Positions 26,643 through 33,901 of a stretch of 64,000 bases of DNA are shown piece by piece. The stretch comes from DAOUMU01 sp034409055 (GTDB lineage Bacteria > Chloroflexota > Anaerolineae > 4572-78 > J111), in NCBI GenBank assembly GCA_034409055.1, contig DAOUMU010000384.1, positions 9,365 through 73,364 of the forward strand, given 5' to 3'. How positions within the stretch are numbered: position 1 is the stretch's first letter; each line of letters starts with the position of its first letter. A program made the translations under genes and the position numbers. The notes beneath the pieces are model-generated. The model was not told the origin of the DNA. It made no database searches and was given only the letters and a program-made list of their open reading frames with translations.

Positions 26643-27782
26643 CTAACCACTGATAACTGCCTGTTCCAATATTTCCAACACTTGCCTGGCGGCTTGCTGC
26701 CAGGAAAATTTCTGAATCTGCTGGTAACCTTGCTCGATCAACCGGTGGCGCAGGTCGGCGTTGGTTATGAGTTGAATCAGCCCGGCTGCAATCTCGGCTA
26801 TGTTGTGTGGATCAACCAGCAGAGCCGCCGGGCCGGCTACCTCCGGCAAGGATGAACAGTTACTGGTCAGGACGGGCACCCCGCAGGCCATTGCCTCCAG
26901 CACCGGCAGACCAAAGCCCTCGTAGAGTGAGGGAAAGACATAAGCTAAAGCCCCGGAGAGGAGGGCCGGTTTGGCCGCGTCGTCTATATAACCGGGGAAG
27001 ATAACCCGTTCCTGTAACCCGAGACGCTGGACACGTTCAAAAATTTCAGTGTACAACCAGCCCCGCTTACCGGCAATGACCAGTTTTAACTCTTGGTTTT
27101 GTAGGGAGTCGGTGGCCATATGAAAGGCTTCAATCAGCCGGTCCAGATTCTTACGTGGGTGAAGCGTGCCCAGGTAAAGTAAATAATCACCCCTAATATT
27201 ATAGTGAGTTTTGGTTTTGGCAATAATTTGAGGGTTGGTAATGGACGCCAACGCTTCATCGCGGCCCAAATAGACGACCGTAATACGGTCAGGCCTGGCT
27301 CCGTAAAAGTCCACCAGGTCCTGTTTGGTAGCCAGGGAATCGGCAATAATATGGCGGGCCAGGCGGCTATGGCGGCGAGTGGTCCAGTCGAGATACCAGC
27401 GATCAAAGGGACGATGCGCTTCAGGGTAATGAAGGTAACCAAGGTCATGGACGGTGACAATGGCCGGTACGGGACAGTAAAGTGGCAGCACGTGCGCCGG
27501 CACAAACAGAATATCGGGCGGATGCTGTCGCAACTCGGTGGCCAGGCGCAGGTGAGTCCAGAGGCGGGGCCAGGGGATCACCCGTGTTTCCACATAGGAG
27601 GCAGTGGGCCAATCCGGGTGTTGGGGAGGATGAGGGGTGTAGAGACGCAGGTGGTGCTGTTGCTGCCGCAGTGCCGGTAGTTTGGCCAGGGCTTTAATCA
27701 GTTCCAGGGAATAGGTTTCAGTACCGGTACGGTGGGCCCGAGCGGCCCGGCTGGCGTCAAGGCCAATGGTTATTAGAGACAT
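26643..27782 (-). CDS. Family 4 (GT-B) glycosyltransferase
   Basis: About 379 residues from ATG 27782 (an in-frame TTG at 27791 gives three more). The N-terminal acceptor domain has G-L-D-A-S-R and T-G-T-E-T-Y-S. The C-terminal nucleotide-sugar domain has L-Y-L-G-T-L-H-P-R-K-N-L near 200-211 and the E-x7-E signature in L-Y-E-G-F-G-L-P-V-L-E-A-M-A near 285-298. It is cytoplasmic and probably adds a hexose to a lipid-linked glycan. Its partner is the WecG/TagA-type gene downstream. Donor and acceptor cannot be deduced. Confidence 0.9.
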   Translation of the reverse strand: MSLITIGLDASRAARAHRTGTETYSLELIKALAKLPALRQQQHHLRLYTPHPPQHPDWPTASYVETRVIPWPRLWTHLRLATELRQHPPDILFVPAHVLPLYCPVPAIVTVHDLGYLHYPEAHRPFDRWYLDWTTRRHSRLARHIIADSLATKQDLVDFYGARPDRITVVYLGRDEALASITNPQIIAKTKTHYNIRGDYLLYLGTLHPRKNLDRLIEAFHMATDSLQNQELKLVIAGKRGWLYTEIFERVQRLGLQERVIFPGYIDDAAKPALLSGALAYVFPSLYEGFGLPVLEAMACGVPVLTSNCSSLPEVAGPAALLVDPHNIAEIAAGLIQLITNADLRHRLIEQGYQQIQKFSWQQAARQVLEILEQAVISG

Positions 27783-27796
27783 CGTTATCAATGTGT

Positions 27797-27822
27797 GTAG
27801 TAACGACTGAAGTCGTTACTAC
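27797..27822. repeat. GTAGTAACGACT perfect hairpin
   Basis: GTAGTAACGACT and AGTCGTTACTAC flank a 2-nt loop (perfect 12-bp stem). Short form of the 8249-8316 repeat. Confidence 0.8.
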
Positions 27823-27842
27823 GAGCGCTAAAATCGGGTTTT

Positions 27843-28478
27843 TCAGATACCCTCTAAATCCGGCAAAAATTTCTGCAATGTGGCCAGGCTAAGCCGCCCC
27901 TGACGTAGCAGGCGAGGGGGGCTGACACTCAGGTCGATGATCGTAGAAGGTTGGGTGGTAGGGCTGGGGCCACCGTCGAGCACAAGAGGCAAGCGCCCGG
28001 CCAATTGTTCGGCGACGCCTTGAGCCGTGGTCGGGGTGGCATGACCGGACAGGTTGGCACTGGTAACGGCCAACGGACGGCCGACCTGGGCCACCAGTTC
28101 CAGGCACAAAGGGTGATCAGGAATACGGATAGCGACCGTGTGCTGACCGGCGGTGACCTCGTCGGATACCCGGGGATTTTTGGGTAAAACGACCGTCAAT
28201 GCGCCTGGCCACAGTTTTTGTAACAGACGCCAGGCCCGGTTAGAGATATCTCTGGCCACCAGGTTAAGGTCATCAAGCTGATAGATAAAAACGGGGATGG
28301 CTTTATCGATTGGACGTCCTTTGACAACAAAAATTTGGCGCACGGCTAACCGGTCAAAGGCATTGGCGCCCACCCCATAGATCGTGTCGGTGGGAAAGGC
28401 AACCACCTCTCCCTGGCGCAGCAGACGACGGGCCAGCTTAATCGCTTTCCCAGAGGTAGCAGGCAGAATTTGGGTCAT
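27843..28478 (-). CDS. Sua5/YciO/YrdC-type L-threonylcarbamoyladenylate synthase
   Basis: A 211-residue YrdC-domain protein. Family motifs are P-T-D-T-I-Y-G-V-G near 29-37, K-G-R-P near 53-56 and T-S-A-N-L-S-G near 138-144. The enzyme makes threonylcarbamoyl-AMP from Thr, bicarbonate and ATP for the t6A37 modification of ANN-decoding tRNAs. The start is ATG 28478, preceded by AGGTGGAG; the TTG one codon earlier is less likely. It has single-domain length without the Sua5 C-terminal domain. Confidence 0.93.
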   Translation of the reverse strand: MTQILPATSGKAIKLARRLLRQGEVVAFPTDTIYGVGANAFDRLAVRQIFVVKGRPIDKAIPVFIYQLDDLNLVARDISNRAWRLLQKLWPGALTVVLPKNPRVSDEVTAGQHTVAIRIPDHPLCLELVAQVGRPLAVTSANLSGHATPTTAQGVAEQLAGRLPLVLDGGPSPTTQPSTIIDLSVSPPRLLRQGRLSLATLQKFLPDLEGI

Positions 28479-28518
28479 CAATCAGCTCCACCTTTGGCCA
28501 ATCACTCATTCATATTGA

Positions 28519-29340
28519 TTACGACCCTGTTACGCTGTGGCCTGGCCGCAAAATAAAATACTCAATGGCCCAGGCCGCCCCTTCTTCGCTCACCGGGGGG
28601 GCAATGTAGTCAGCCACCACTTTAGCCCCGGTACTGGCGTTGCCCATAGCCACCCCCAAGCCGGCCCAGGCGATCATTTCGATATCATTATCCTGGTCGC
28701 CGATGGCCATCACCTCGCTCTGGGAAATGTCGTAATAATCGGCCAGGGTGGCCAGGGCGTACCCCTTGGAAACGTTAGGGGCAGTAACCTCAATCAGGAT
28801 GTCGAGCGAGCGGATAGCCCGCAGACGGTCCCCCAAGACGGTTTGTACCCGCTTCACGATTGTCGCACCCTCCTCGGGCGGGTGAACAATCAAGCCTTTA
28901 AGGGGGGGGTCGGTCAATGCCTGTTTGAGGTCGCTCACCTCTACTAGAATCGCGCCGGTGTCGCTATATATCGTCCGGCTCTGGGGCGTGGAATGTTCGG
29001 TATAGGCTTTGCCGTTGAAGTAGAGACTCAGGGCCAGATTTTGAGCCCGGGCCAGGTCAATCAGTTGATAAGCCAGGGGCAAGGTTAAGCTCTCACTGGC
29101 AATAGCCTCGCCAGTTTGGGGATCATAGATGACAGCCCCTTGATAACAAATAACGGGTGTGGTCAGGCCCAGCAGATGGACAAATTTTTGGGTGACCGCG
29201 TATTCGCGCCCGGTGGCAATGATGACATACACACCCCGGGCCGTAGCGGCTTTGATAGCCGCCTGGGTACGGGCGGGAATGGTATGTAAGTCGGCCACCA
29301 GGGTGCCGTCTAAATCTAAGGCTAATAGTTTGATGGGCAT
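28519..29340 (-). CDS. Cof-type HAD-IIB family phosphatase
   Basis: A 273-residue HAD hydrolase. Motif I is D-L-D-G-T near 9-13, motif II A-T-G-R near 42-45, and motif III/IV is G-D-Q-D-N-D near 217-222 followed by G-V-A-M-G-N-A. The C2B cap in the middle is typical of Cof proteins that dephosphorylate sugar phosphates or nucleotides. The substrate is not predictable. It lies 38 nt upstream of the YrdC-type gene on the same strand, so the two may be cotranscribed. Confidence 0.93.
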   Translation of the reverse strand: MPIKLLALDLDGTLVADLHTIPARTQAAIKAATARGVYVIIATGREYAVTQKFVHLLGLTTPVICYQGAVIYDPQTGEAIASESLTLPLAYQLIDLARAQNLALSLYFNGKAYTEHSTPQSRTIYSDTGAILVEVSDLKQALTDPPLKGLIVHPPEEGATIVKRVQTVLGDRLRAIRSLDILIEVTAPNVSKGYALATLADYYDISQSEVMAIGDQDNDIEMIAWAGLGVAMGNASTGAKVVADYIAPPVSEEGAAWAIEYFILRPGHSVTGS

Positions 29341-29532
29341 GAGTTGGTTGGTTTGGTTGTTGGTTAGACTGCGATTACTTTACTCTGAGATGAGGTGGGT
29401 GTCAATTTGGGATTGGAGTCTTTATTTGAACCTCTATCGTATCAATCATTGACTATTGATTACATTCCTGATACAATACTTTCAAAATGTATTGAAAATT
29501 TTGAAATAATTATAATCGGTTTGATGGAATTT

Positions 29533-29598
29533 CTTTGTAGGGCAAGTGGCTAACTTGCCAACGGTGGTAGGGGCAAGTTAGCCACTTGCCTTACAAAG
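29533..29598. repeat. CTTTGTAGGGCAAGTGGC hairpin module
   Basis: Left arm CTTTGTAGGGCAAGTGGCTA, right arm TAGCCACTTGCCTTACAAAG (20-bp arms, one mismatch), with GGCAAGTTAGCCACTTGCC-like inner palindromes. It is immediately upstream of the SDR gene's ribosome binding site. Confidence 0.8.
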
Positions 29599-29616
29599 AC
29601 TACAGGGGGAAACATT

Positions 29617-30531
29617 ATGACTGAGCATAAGCTGCATGCTGTCACCGGAGCGTTTGGGTATTCGGGAAAATATATCGCCCGGCGTTTATTGGAGGCTGGG
29701 CACCAGGTAATAACGCTGACTAATTCGCTCCATCGCCGAAATCCATTTGGCGAAAGAGTAAGGACCTATCCGTTCAATTTCGATGATCCGGTTAAGCTGG
29801 CTAACTCGTTAAGCGGGGTTTCGGTGTTATATAACACCTATTGGGTCAGGTTTAATCACAAAACTTTTACCCATGCCGTGGCTATCGACAACACGCTGAA
29901 GCTCTTTGCTGCGGCCAAGGAAGCCGGGGTCAACCGAGTGGTACACGTTAGTATCACCAATCCCTCTGAAAACTCACCGCTTGAGTATTTCAGCGGGAAG
30001 GCCAAACTTGAACGGGCATTAATAGAATCGGGCCTGTCTTACGCCATCCTCAGACCGACGGTTTTATTTGGCAAAGAGGACATCCTGATTAACAACATTG
30101 CCTGGATATTGCGTAAACTGCCTGTTTTTGGCGTTTTTGGAGATGGTAATTACCGGTTACAACCGATTTATGTTGATGATTTAGCCCAAATAGCCGTGAC
30201 ACAAGGTCACAACAATGAAAATGTCATCATTGATGCCATCGGTCCTGAAACCTTTACCTATCGTGATTTAGTAAAAGCAATAGGGGCCATTATTGGCAAA
30301 CCCAGACCGATTATTGCCGTGCCACCAACATTTGGCTATCTCATCGGGACGCTGATCGGCAAAATAATTGGTGATGTAACGATTACTCGAGAAGAGATTG
30401 AGGGATTGATGACCGGTTTACTTTGTGTTGATTCGCCACCCGCCGGCCGGACTAAATTGACAGATTGGGCCAAAGAGAATGCCGTTACACTGGGTATACA
30501 GTATGCCAGCGAACTGGCTCGACGAAGATAG
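29617..30531 (+). CDS. NAD(P)-binding atypical SDR protein (NDUFA9/NmrA-like)
   Basis: A 304-residue protein with the nucleotide-binding loop T-G-A-F-G-Y-S-G-K near 10-18. The usual SDR Tyr-x3-Lys is represented by Y-F-S-G-K near 124-128. The later I-Y-V-D-D-L-A-Q-I near 187-195 is typical of the complex-I-NDUFA9-like and NmrA-like atypical SDRs, whose members include sugar-modifying and quinone-associated enzymes as well as redox sensors. SD GGGGGA precedes the ATG. It is separated from the thioredoxin operon by a promoter, so it is probably an independent transcription unit. Confidence 0.85.
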   Translation: MTEHKLHAVTGAFGYSGKYIARRLLEAGHQVITLTNSLHRRNPFGERVRTYPFNFDDPVKLANSLSGVSVLYNTYWVRFNHKTFTHAVAIDNTLKLFAAAKEAGVNRVVHVSITNPSENSPLEYFSGKAKLERALIESGLSYAILRPTVLFGKEDILINNIAWILRKLPVFGVFGDGNYRLQPIYVDDLAQIAVTQGHNNENVIIDAIGPETFTYRDLVKAIGAIIGKPRPIIAVPPTFGYLIGTLIGKIIGDVTITREEIEGLMTGLLCVDSPPAGRTKLTDWAKENAVTLGIQYASELARRR

Positions 30532-30577
30532 TAAGGGACACGGGAAAAATTCCCAGTTGGAAGTAGGAAAGCCGGTA

Positions 30578-30604
30578 ATCAGTCATCAGTCATCAGTCAT
30601 CAGT
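30578..30604. repeat. CAGTCAT 7-bp tandem repeat
   Basis: About three and a half tandem copies of CAGTCAT between the SDR gene and the thioredoxin promoter. Confidence 0.8.
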
Positions 30605-30675
30605 ATTTGGAGTGGTAAGAAAATTCCATTGACCCACGTCTAAGCAGTAAAGGACAGGAAAATATAAACTTAAAT

Positions 30676-30703
30676 TTGACTTGATCGTCAATTTCTTTAT
30701 AAT
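30676..30703 (+). promoter_or_regulatory. Promoter of the thioredoxin operon
   Basis: TTGACT at 30676-30681, a 16-nt spacer and a perfect TATAAT at 30698-30703, 92 bp before trxA. The operator-like site at 30715-30731 would cover the transcription start. Confidence 0.75.
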
Positions 30704-30714
30704 TCTTGTCTTGG

Positions 30715-30731
30715 ATACCCCTATAGGGTAT
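30715..30731. promoter_or_regulatory. Putative CsoR/CstR-family operator
   Basis: ATACCC (30715-30720) and GGGTAT (30726-30731) are perfect inverted half-sites with a 5-nt spacer. Known CsoR-family operators have TACCC/GGGTA arms. The site starts 11 bp after the -10 box, where a bound repressor would block transcription. A CsoR-family gene lies downstream at 32139. Confidence 0.6.
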
Positions 30732-30795
30732 ACACAAAATTTGATCAATTAGCATATCTACACGATAATGCATTTAAAAAAGGAGTAAATCACCG

Positions 30796-31134
30796 ATGTC
30801 TAAGCCTATTCATGTTTCTGATACTGAGTTTGAGGAAAAAGTATTAAATTCTTCCACCCCGGTGGTGGTTGACTTCTGGGCACCGTGGTGTGGTCCCTGT
30901 CGTATGGTAGCCCCCATTTTGGAGGAGTTGGCCAAAGAATATGGCGACAAGCTCGTCATTGCCAAAGTTAACACCGACGAGAATCCACAGTGGGCGATAA
31001 AGTATGGTGTGCAAGGCATCCCGACCATGCTCTTTGTAAAAGACGGTGAATTGTTTGACCGGATCGTGGGGGCGGCTCCCAAGCCCTCCATTCAACAGCG
31101 GGTCGATAACATGCTGGAGGCTGTAGTCCACTAA
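30796..31134 (+). CDS. trxA: Thioredoxin
   Basis: A 112-residue classical thioredoxin. The active site is W31-C-G-P-C35 in F-W-A-P-W-C-G-P-C-R and the cis-Pro loop G-I-P-T-M near 72-76. It is cytoplasmic with no signal peptide. It reduces protein disulfides with electrons from a thioredoxin reductase (none in the window). SD AGGAG at 30781-30785 sits at longish spacing. The TAA stop overlaps by one base the ATG of the next, thioredoxin-like gene, so both are translated from one mRNA. Confidence 0.96.
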   Translation: MSKPIHVSDTEFEEKVLNSSTPVVVDFWAPWCGPCRMVAPILEELAKEYGDKLVIAKVNTDENPQWAIKYGVQGIPTMLFVKDGELFDRIVGAAPKPSIQQRVDNMLEAVVH

Positions 31135-31574
31135 TGTCAGCCTGGCTTGATTGGGCCCGCTCAAATTGGTTGCTGCTGACTTTCATTGTTGGTTTGGTCC
31201 TGGTTTTTACCTTTCTCAGAACACGTCCGACAGAAGGGGTTGATTCTCTACAATCCCTGGATACTGCTCTGGTGACAGGCCGACCGGTTGTCCTTGATTT
31301 TTACTCAAATTTTTGAAGTACCTGCCTGGTGGCCAAACCCATCGTTGATGGGTTAGAGCGAAAGTTAGTTGGCAAGGCAGAGGTTATTCGGCTGGATGTG
31401 TTGAGCCGGGTAGGTCAACAGGCAGCGGTTCGTTATGGAGTCAGAGGGGTACCTGCCCTGGTGGTGATCGATGGCAATGGTCAGGTGGTTTACGGTCAGG
31501 CCGGTATCCCTCTGCCCGGTCAAGTCATCGAACAAGTTAACGCGATACTTGAATCAAAGGTATCATCTCAATAA
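31134..31574 (+). CDS. Membrane-anchored thioredoxin-like protein, probable selenoprotein (UxxC)
   Basis: Reading through the TGA at 31314-31316 gives one 146-residue protein: a transmembrane helix near 10-28, then a thioredoxin fold with V-V-L-D-F-Y-S-N-F-[TGA]-S-T-C-L, a cis-Pro loop G-V-P-A-L and normal C-terminal strands. The TGA (codon 61) stands exactly where the first Cys of CxxC belongs. Both sides are in the same frame. A perfect 8-bp hairpin with loop GTT starts 19 nt after the TGA, fitting bacterial SECIS geometry. Sec insertion is inferred; no selA/B/C/D is in the window. The alternative is a Cys-to-stop mutation. The gene overlaps trxA by one base. Its last codons and stop come from a TIR element. 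Confidence 0.75.
31336..31354 (+). promoter_or_regulatory. Putative bacterial SECIS hairpin
   Basis: AACCCATC (31336-31343), loop GTT, GATGGGTT (31347-31354): a perfect 8-bp stem. The loop begins 27 nt after the TGA and opens with G. This meets the published description of bacterial SECIS elements (apical loop 16-37 nt after UGA, G among its first two bases). Confidence 0.6.
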
Positions 31575-31672
31575 TTCGGGGTTGGGTACCAGGGGCGAGG
31601 CAACTCGGAGAGCAGGTTGTTTGCTCCGAGACCTCAATCCGAGTTGCCTCGTCCCTACTTTTTGAGAAGATA
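31559..31672. mobile_element. Family-II TIR element (114 bp)
   Basis: The left end is GGTATCATCTCAATAATTCG and the right end CTACTTTTTGAGAAGATA. The flanks GAATCAAA (31551-31558 and 31673-31680) are a perfect 8-bp duplication. The interior is a hairpin with CGAGGCAACTCGGA and CCGAGTTGCCTCG arms. The left end encodes V-S-S-Q-stop of the preceding gene. Confidence 0.8.
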
Positions 31673-31699
31673 GAATCAAAGTGAGGGTGATAAAACAAC

Positions 31700-31918
31700 A
31701 TGCCGATTTACGAGTATGTTTGCCAGGATTGTGGCGAAAAATATGAGAAATTTGTCCGCTCTAGCACGGCCAAGGTTAAGTTAATCTGTCCGACGTGCGG
31801 CAGCGAACGCGGGGAAAAAGCCTTCTCTGTGTTTGGGGCCATTGGAGGTAGTACAAAGAGTAGTAATTCTTTCAGTAACGTCAGCTCGTCGGCTCCAGCA
31901 TGTGGACCGATTGGTTGA
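31700..31918 (+). CDS. FmdB-family zinc ribbon protein
   Basis: A 72-residue protein. M-P-I-Y-E-Y-V-C-Q-D-C-G at the N terminus and C-P-T-C-G near 31-35 form the zinc ribbon of FmdB-type putative regulatory proteins. The tail is Ser-rich and ends in C-G-P-I-G, shorter than the usual C-rich end. The role is unknown; the name derives from formamidase regulation. SD GAGGGTGA is present. Before insertion of the family-II element it would have been about 20 bp from the thioredoxin-like gene, so it was probably in the same operon. Confidence 0.88.
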   Translation: MPIYEYVCQDCGEKYEKFVRSSTAKVKLICPTCGSERGEKAFSVFGAIGGSTKSSNSFSNVSSSAPACGPIG

Positions 31919-31972
31919 AGCATCTAACAGAAGAGCCGTGAGCTCTTCCATCCTATTTTCGTAACAACCTAC

Positions 31973-32113
31973 CATGTCATTCTGAACAGGTGAAGAATCC
32001 CCAAGGTTTTGGTAAATACCCAAGGGGCACAGGGTAGAGCTCTTTTGGGCCAAAGTTTCGGAGATTCCTCGTCGTTTATGCCCTTTGGGTACTGCGCTCC
32101 TCGGAATGACATG
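31973..32113. repeat. CATGTCATTC...GAATGACATG inverted-repeat element
   Basis: A 141-bp segment bounded by CATGTCATTC and GAATGACATG. It includes GGAGATTCCTCGTCG and GCGCTCCTCGGAATGACA, the same repeat family as in the kinase (37541-37576) and NRPS (49150-49192) reading frames. No target duplication was found. Confidence 0.7.
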
Positions 32114-32138
32114 AGGGGAGGAAGTTACCTATTTTCTT

Positions 32139-32414
32139 ATGACAAACAGGCTTTCGCCAGATTTACAAAAAGATCTTAACCTTCGTTTACAACGCCTGGA
32201 AGGCCAGGTGCGGGGTGTACGCCGGATGTTAAACGATGATCGTGATTGCCAGGATATGCTGACCCAATTAGCGGCCATCCGGGGGGCGGCTTATCAGATC
32301 TCGTTGCTCCTGGTTGAGCATTATGCCCTGGACTGTGTCAGTCATCCCGAGGAACACGGTTCCAGGGACGAGGCCATTGCCAGGATGGTTAATACACTGG
32401 GTAAGCTCGCTTGA
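32139..32414 (+). CDS. CsoR/FrmR-family repressor, CstR-like Cys pattern
   Basis: A 91-residue all-helical DUF156 repressor (R-L-Q-R-L-E-G-Q-V-R-G-V near 17-27). Cu(I)-sensing CsoR proteins use Cys-His-Cys at the positions of C36, H61 and C65 in the Mycobacterium protein. Here the Cys positions are kept (C37 and C66, same 29-residue spacing) but the His position is Tyr 62, with a His one residue earlier. Two Cys without the His is the pattern of CstR-type persulfide sensors. The likely target is the ATACCC-N5-GGGTAT site before trxA. Sensing chemistry is inferred. No good ribosome binding site was seen. Confidence 0.85.
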   Translation: MTNRLSPDLQKDLNLRLQRLEGQVRGVRRMLNDDRDCQDMLTQLAAIRGAAYQISLLLVEHYALDCVSHPEEHGSRDEAIARMVNTLGKLA

Positions 32415-32430
32415 TCCTGTAATCTTGTAA

Positions 32431-32571
32431 TTCACTACCCGACACGAGGAGAGAAACCAGGTTTTTTGTCGTCTGAACCAAGCTAATCGTTGATTTTTGA
32501 GCATTCTGGAGGACCAAAAATGCCTCAGCAAGCGAAAAACCTGGTTTCTGATTTCCAATGTCGGGTAATGA
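32431..32571. mobile_element. Family-III TIR element (141 bp)
   Basis: The left end is TTCACTACCCGACA and the right end TGTCGGGTAATGA. The flanks AATCTTGTAA (32421-32430 and 32572-32581) are a perfect 10-bp direct repeat. Inner arms GAGAAACCAGGTTTTT and AAAAACCTGGTTTCT form a second inverted repeat. It has no coding capacity. Confidence 0.75.
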
Positions 32572-32577
32572 AATCTT

Positions 32578-32635
32578 GTAAGACAAGTTGCTAACTTGTC
32601 GATGGTGCTGCGGGCAAGTTGGCAACTTGCCCTAC
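32578..32635. repeat. GTAAGACAAGTTGCTAACTTG hairpin module
   Basis: Left arm GTAAGACAAGTTGCTAACTT, right arm AAGTTGGCAACTTGCCCTAC. It directly abuts the right flank of the family-III element. Confidence 0.75.
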
Positions 32636-32689
32636 ATACATTTGATTTACTGCAAGGTAAGACTGCCCCTGTATCTTAAGCGTTTAGAG

Positions 32690-32715
32690 GCCTCCCTAAT
32701 TGGGGAGGCTTTTTT
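32690..32715 (+). terminator. Rho-independent terminator
   Basis: GCCTCCC and GGGGAGGC stem with loop TAATT followed by TTTTTT. It is the first clear terminator after the thioredoxin-CsoR group. Confidence 0.85.
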
Positions 32716-32725
32716 ATCCACAATT

Positions 32726-32804
32726 GGTATCATCTCAATAATTCGGGGTGACGTAAGACAAACTTAAGTTTGTCCTACAAAACCCCCTACTTTTTGGGAA
32801 GATA
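32726..32804. mobile_element. Family-II TIR element (79 bp)
   Basis: The left end GGTATCATCTCAATAATTCG is identical to the copy at 31559; the right end is CTACTTTTTGGGAAGATA. The flanks CCACAATT (32718-32725 and 32805-32812) are a perfect 8-bp duplication. The interior is the short hairpin GACAAACTTAAGTTTGTC. It ends 15 bp before the next start codon. Confidence 0.82.
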
Positions 32805-32819
32805 CCACAATTTATTCAA

Positions 32820-33275
32820 ATGAGCGACTCATTGCGTGAAAAGGCCCTGGCCTATCTGCAAAACCATAATGTGATGGTGTTGGCGACCACCGGCCCGGAG
32901 GGTTTGTGGGCAGCGGCCGTCTTCTACGTCAACGACGGTTTCATCCTTTATTTTCTGTCTGCCCCCACCACCCGTCACAGCCGGAACCTGGCCGCACACC
33001 CGCAGGTGGCGGTGACGATTCAGGAAGATTACAGAGATTGGCCTGAGATTAAAGGTATTCAGCTTGAAGGCAAAGTAGGGCCAATTGAAGGCGCGGAGCG
33101 AGCGGCAGCAGTGGCCCGCTATGGGATGAAGTTTCCCGTGGTCGGGAACCTGGCTCAGGCTCCGGCAGAGATCGTCAAAGCGATGCGTAAAATAGCCTGG
33201 TACAAAGTGATTCCGGAGCGTCTCTATTTTATTGATAATTCGCTGGGGCTGGGTCATCGGGATGAGGTACGATAG
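32820..33275 (+). CDS. Pyridoxamine 5'-phosphate oxidase-like flavin-binding protein
   Basis: A 151-residue split-barrel protein of the PNPOx-like family (Y-L-Q-N-H-N-V-M-V-L-A-T then W-A-A-A-V-F-Y-V near 29-36; later R-N-L-A-A-H-P-Q-V-A-V-T-I near 56-68). Members bind FMN, F420 or heme, and many have unknown substrates. The length is typical of the stand-alone family, shorter than true PdxH. It is followed after 24 nt by ubiX, so the two may form an operon. A family-II TIR element stops 15 bp before the ATG and has displaced whatever leader existed; no Shine-Dalgarno is visible. Confidence 0.85.
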   Translation: MSDSLREKALAYLQNHNVMVLATTGPEGLWAAAVFYVNDGFILYFLSAPTTRHSRNLAAHPQVAVTIQEDYRDWPEIKGIQLEGKVGPIEGAERAAAVARYGMKFPVVGNLAQAPAEIVKAMRKIAWYKVIPERLYFIDNSLGLGHRDEVR

Positions 33276-33299
33276 ATAGTGGCATAAGGAGAGAGGAGA

Positions 33300-33887
33300 T
33301 TGAAAAGACTTATCGTCGGTCTTTCAGGTGCCAGTGGGGTAATTTACGGTATCCGGCTATTAGAGGTATTGCGTAGCGTAGAGGAAGTTGAAACGCATGG
33401 AGTGATCAGCAATGCGGCTAAACGGACCATCTTGCTGGAAACGGATTATACCGTTGACCAGGTTGAGGCCCTGGTCGATCAAATTTATGGCTTTAACGAC
33501 ATTGCCGCTTCGCTGGCATCGGGGTCCTACAAAACAATGGGGATGGTGATCATCCCTTGCAGTATAAAAACATTATCTGGCATCACTAACTGCTATAGCG
33601 ATAATTTGCTACTGCGCGCTGCGGACGTGGTCTTGAAAGAGCGGCGCAGATTGGTGCTGGTGTTGCGTGAAACGCCGTTGCACCTGGGACACGTTCGCCT
33701 GATGACCCAGGTGACTGAGATGGGAGCGGTTATTATGCCTCCCGTGCCGGCGTTTTACCACCGCCCCCAGACGTTAGAGGACATCATCAATCAGACTGTC
33801 AACCGGGTCCTGGATTTATTTGATATTGAGCTGGATCAGGATTTATTTGAGCGCTGGCAGGGTCCTGCCTATGGCTCCGGGTCGTAA
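33300..33887 (+). CDS. ubiX: UbiX-family flavin prenyltransferase
   Basis: A 195-residue flavoprotein. The FMN-binding start has G-L-S-G-A-S-G-V-I-Y-G near 7-17, V-I-S-N-A-A-K near 36-42, I-I-P-C-S-I-K-T near 80-87, and the R-E-T-P-L region near 119-123 is conserved. UbiX prenylates FMN to make the cofactor of UbiD-type decarboxylases; no ubiD is in the window. The start is TTG 33300 with an excellent GGAGAGGAG upstream. Length is normal. The PNPOx-like gene just upstream may share its transcript. Confidence 0.93.
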   Translation: MKRLIVGLSGASGVIYGIRLLEVLRSVEEVETHGVISNAAKRTILLETDYTVDQVEALVDQIYGFNDIAASLASGSYKTMGMVIIPCSIKTLSGITNCYSDNLLLRAADVVLKERRRLVLVLRETPLHLGHVRLMTQVTEMGAVIMPPVPAFYHRPQTLEDIINQTVNRVLDLFDIELDQDLFERWQGPAYGSGS

Positions 33888-33901
33888 CAGAACCTTCTCC
33901 G

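Noticed and set aside
31329..31574. Separate small thioredoxin-like gene starting at GTG 31329
   Set aside because: It lacks a ribosome binding site and half of the fold. It is in the same frame as 31134 and completes that protein across the TGA.
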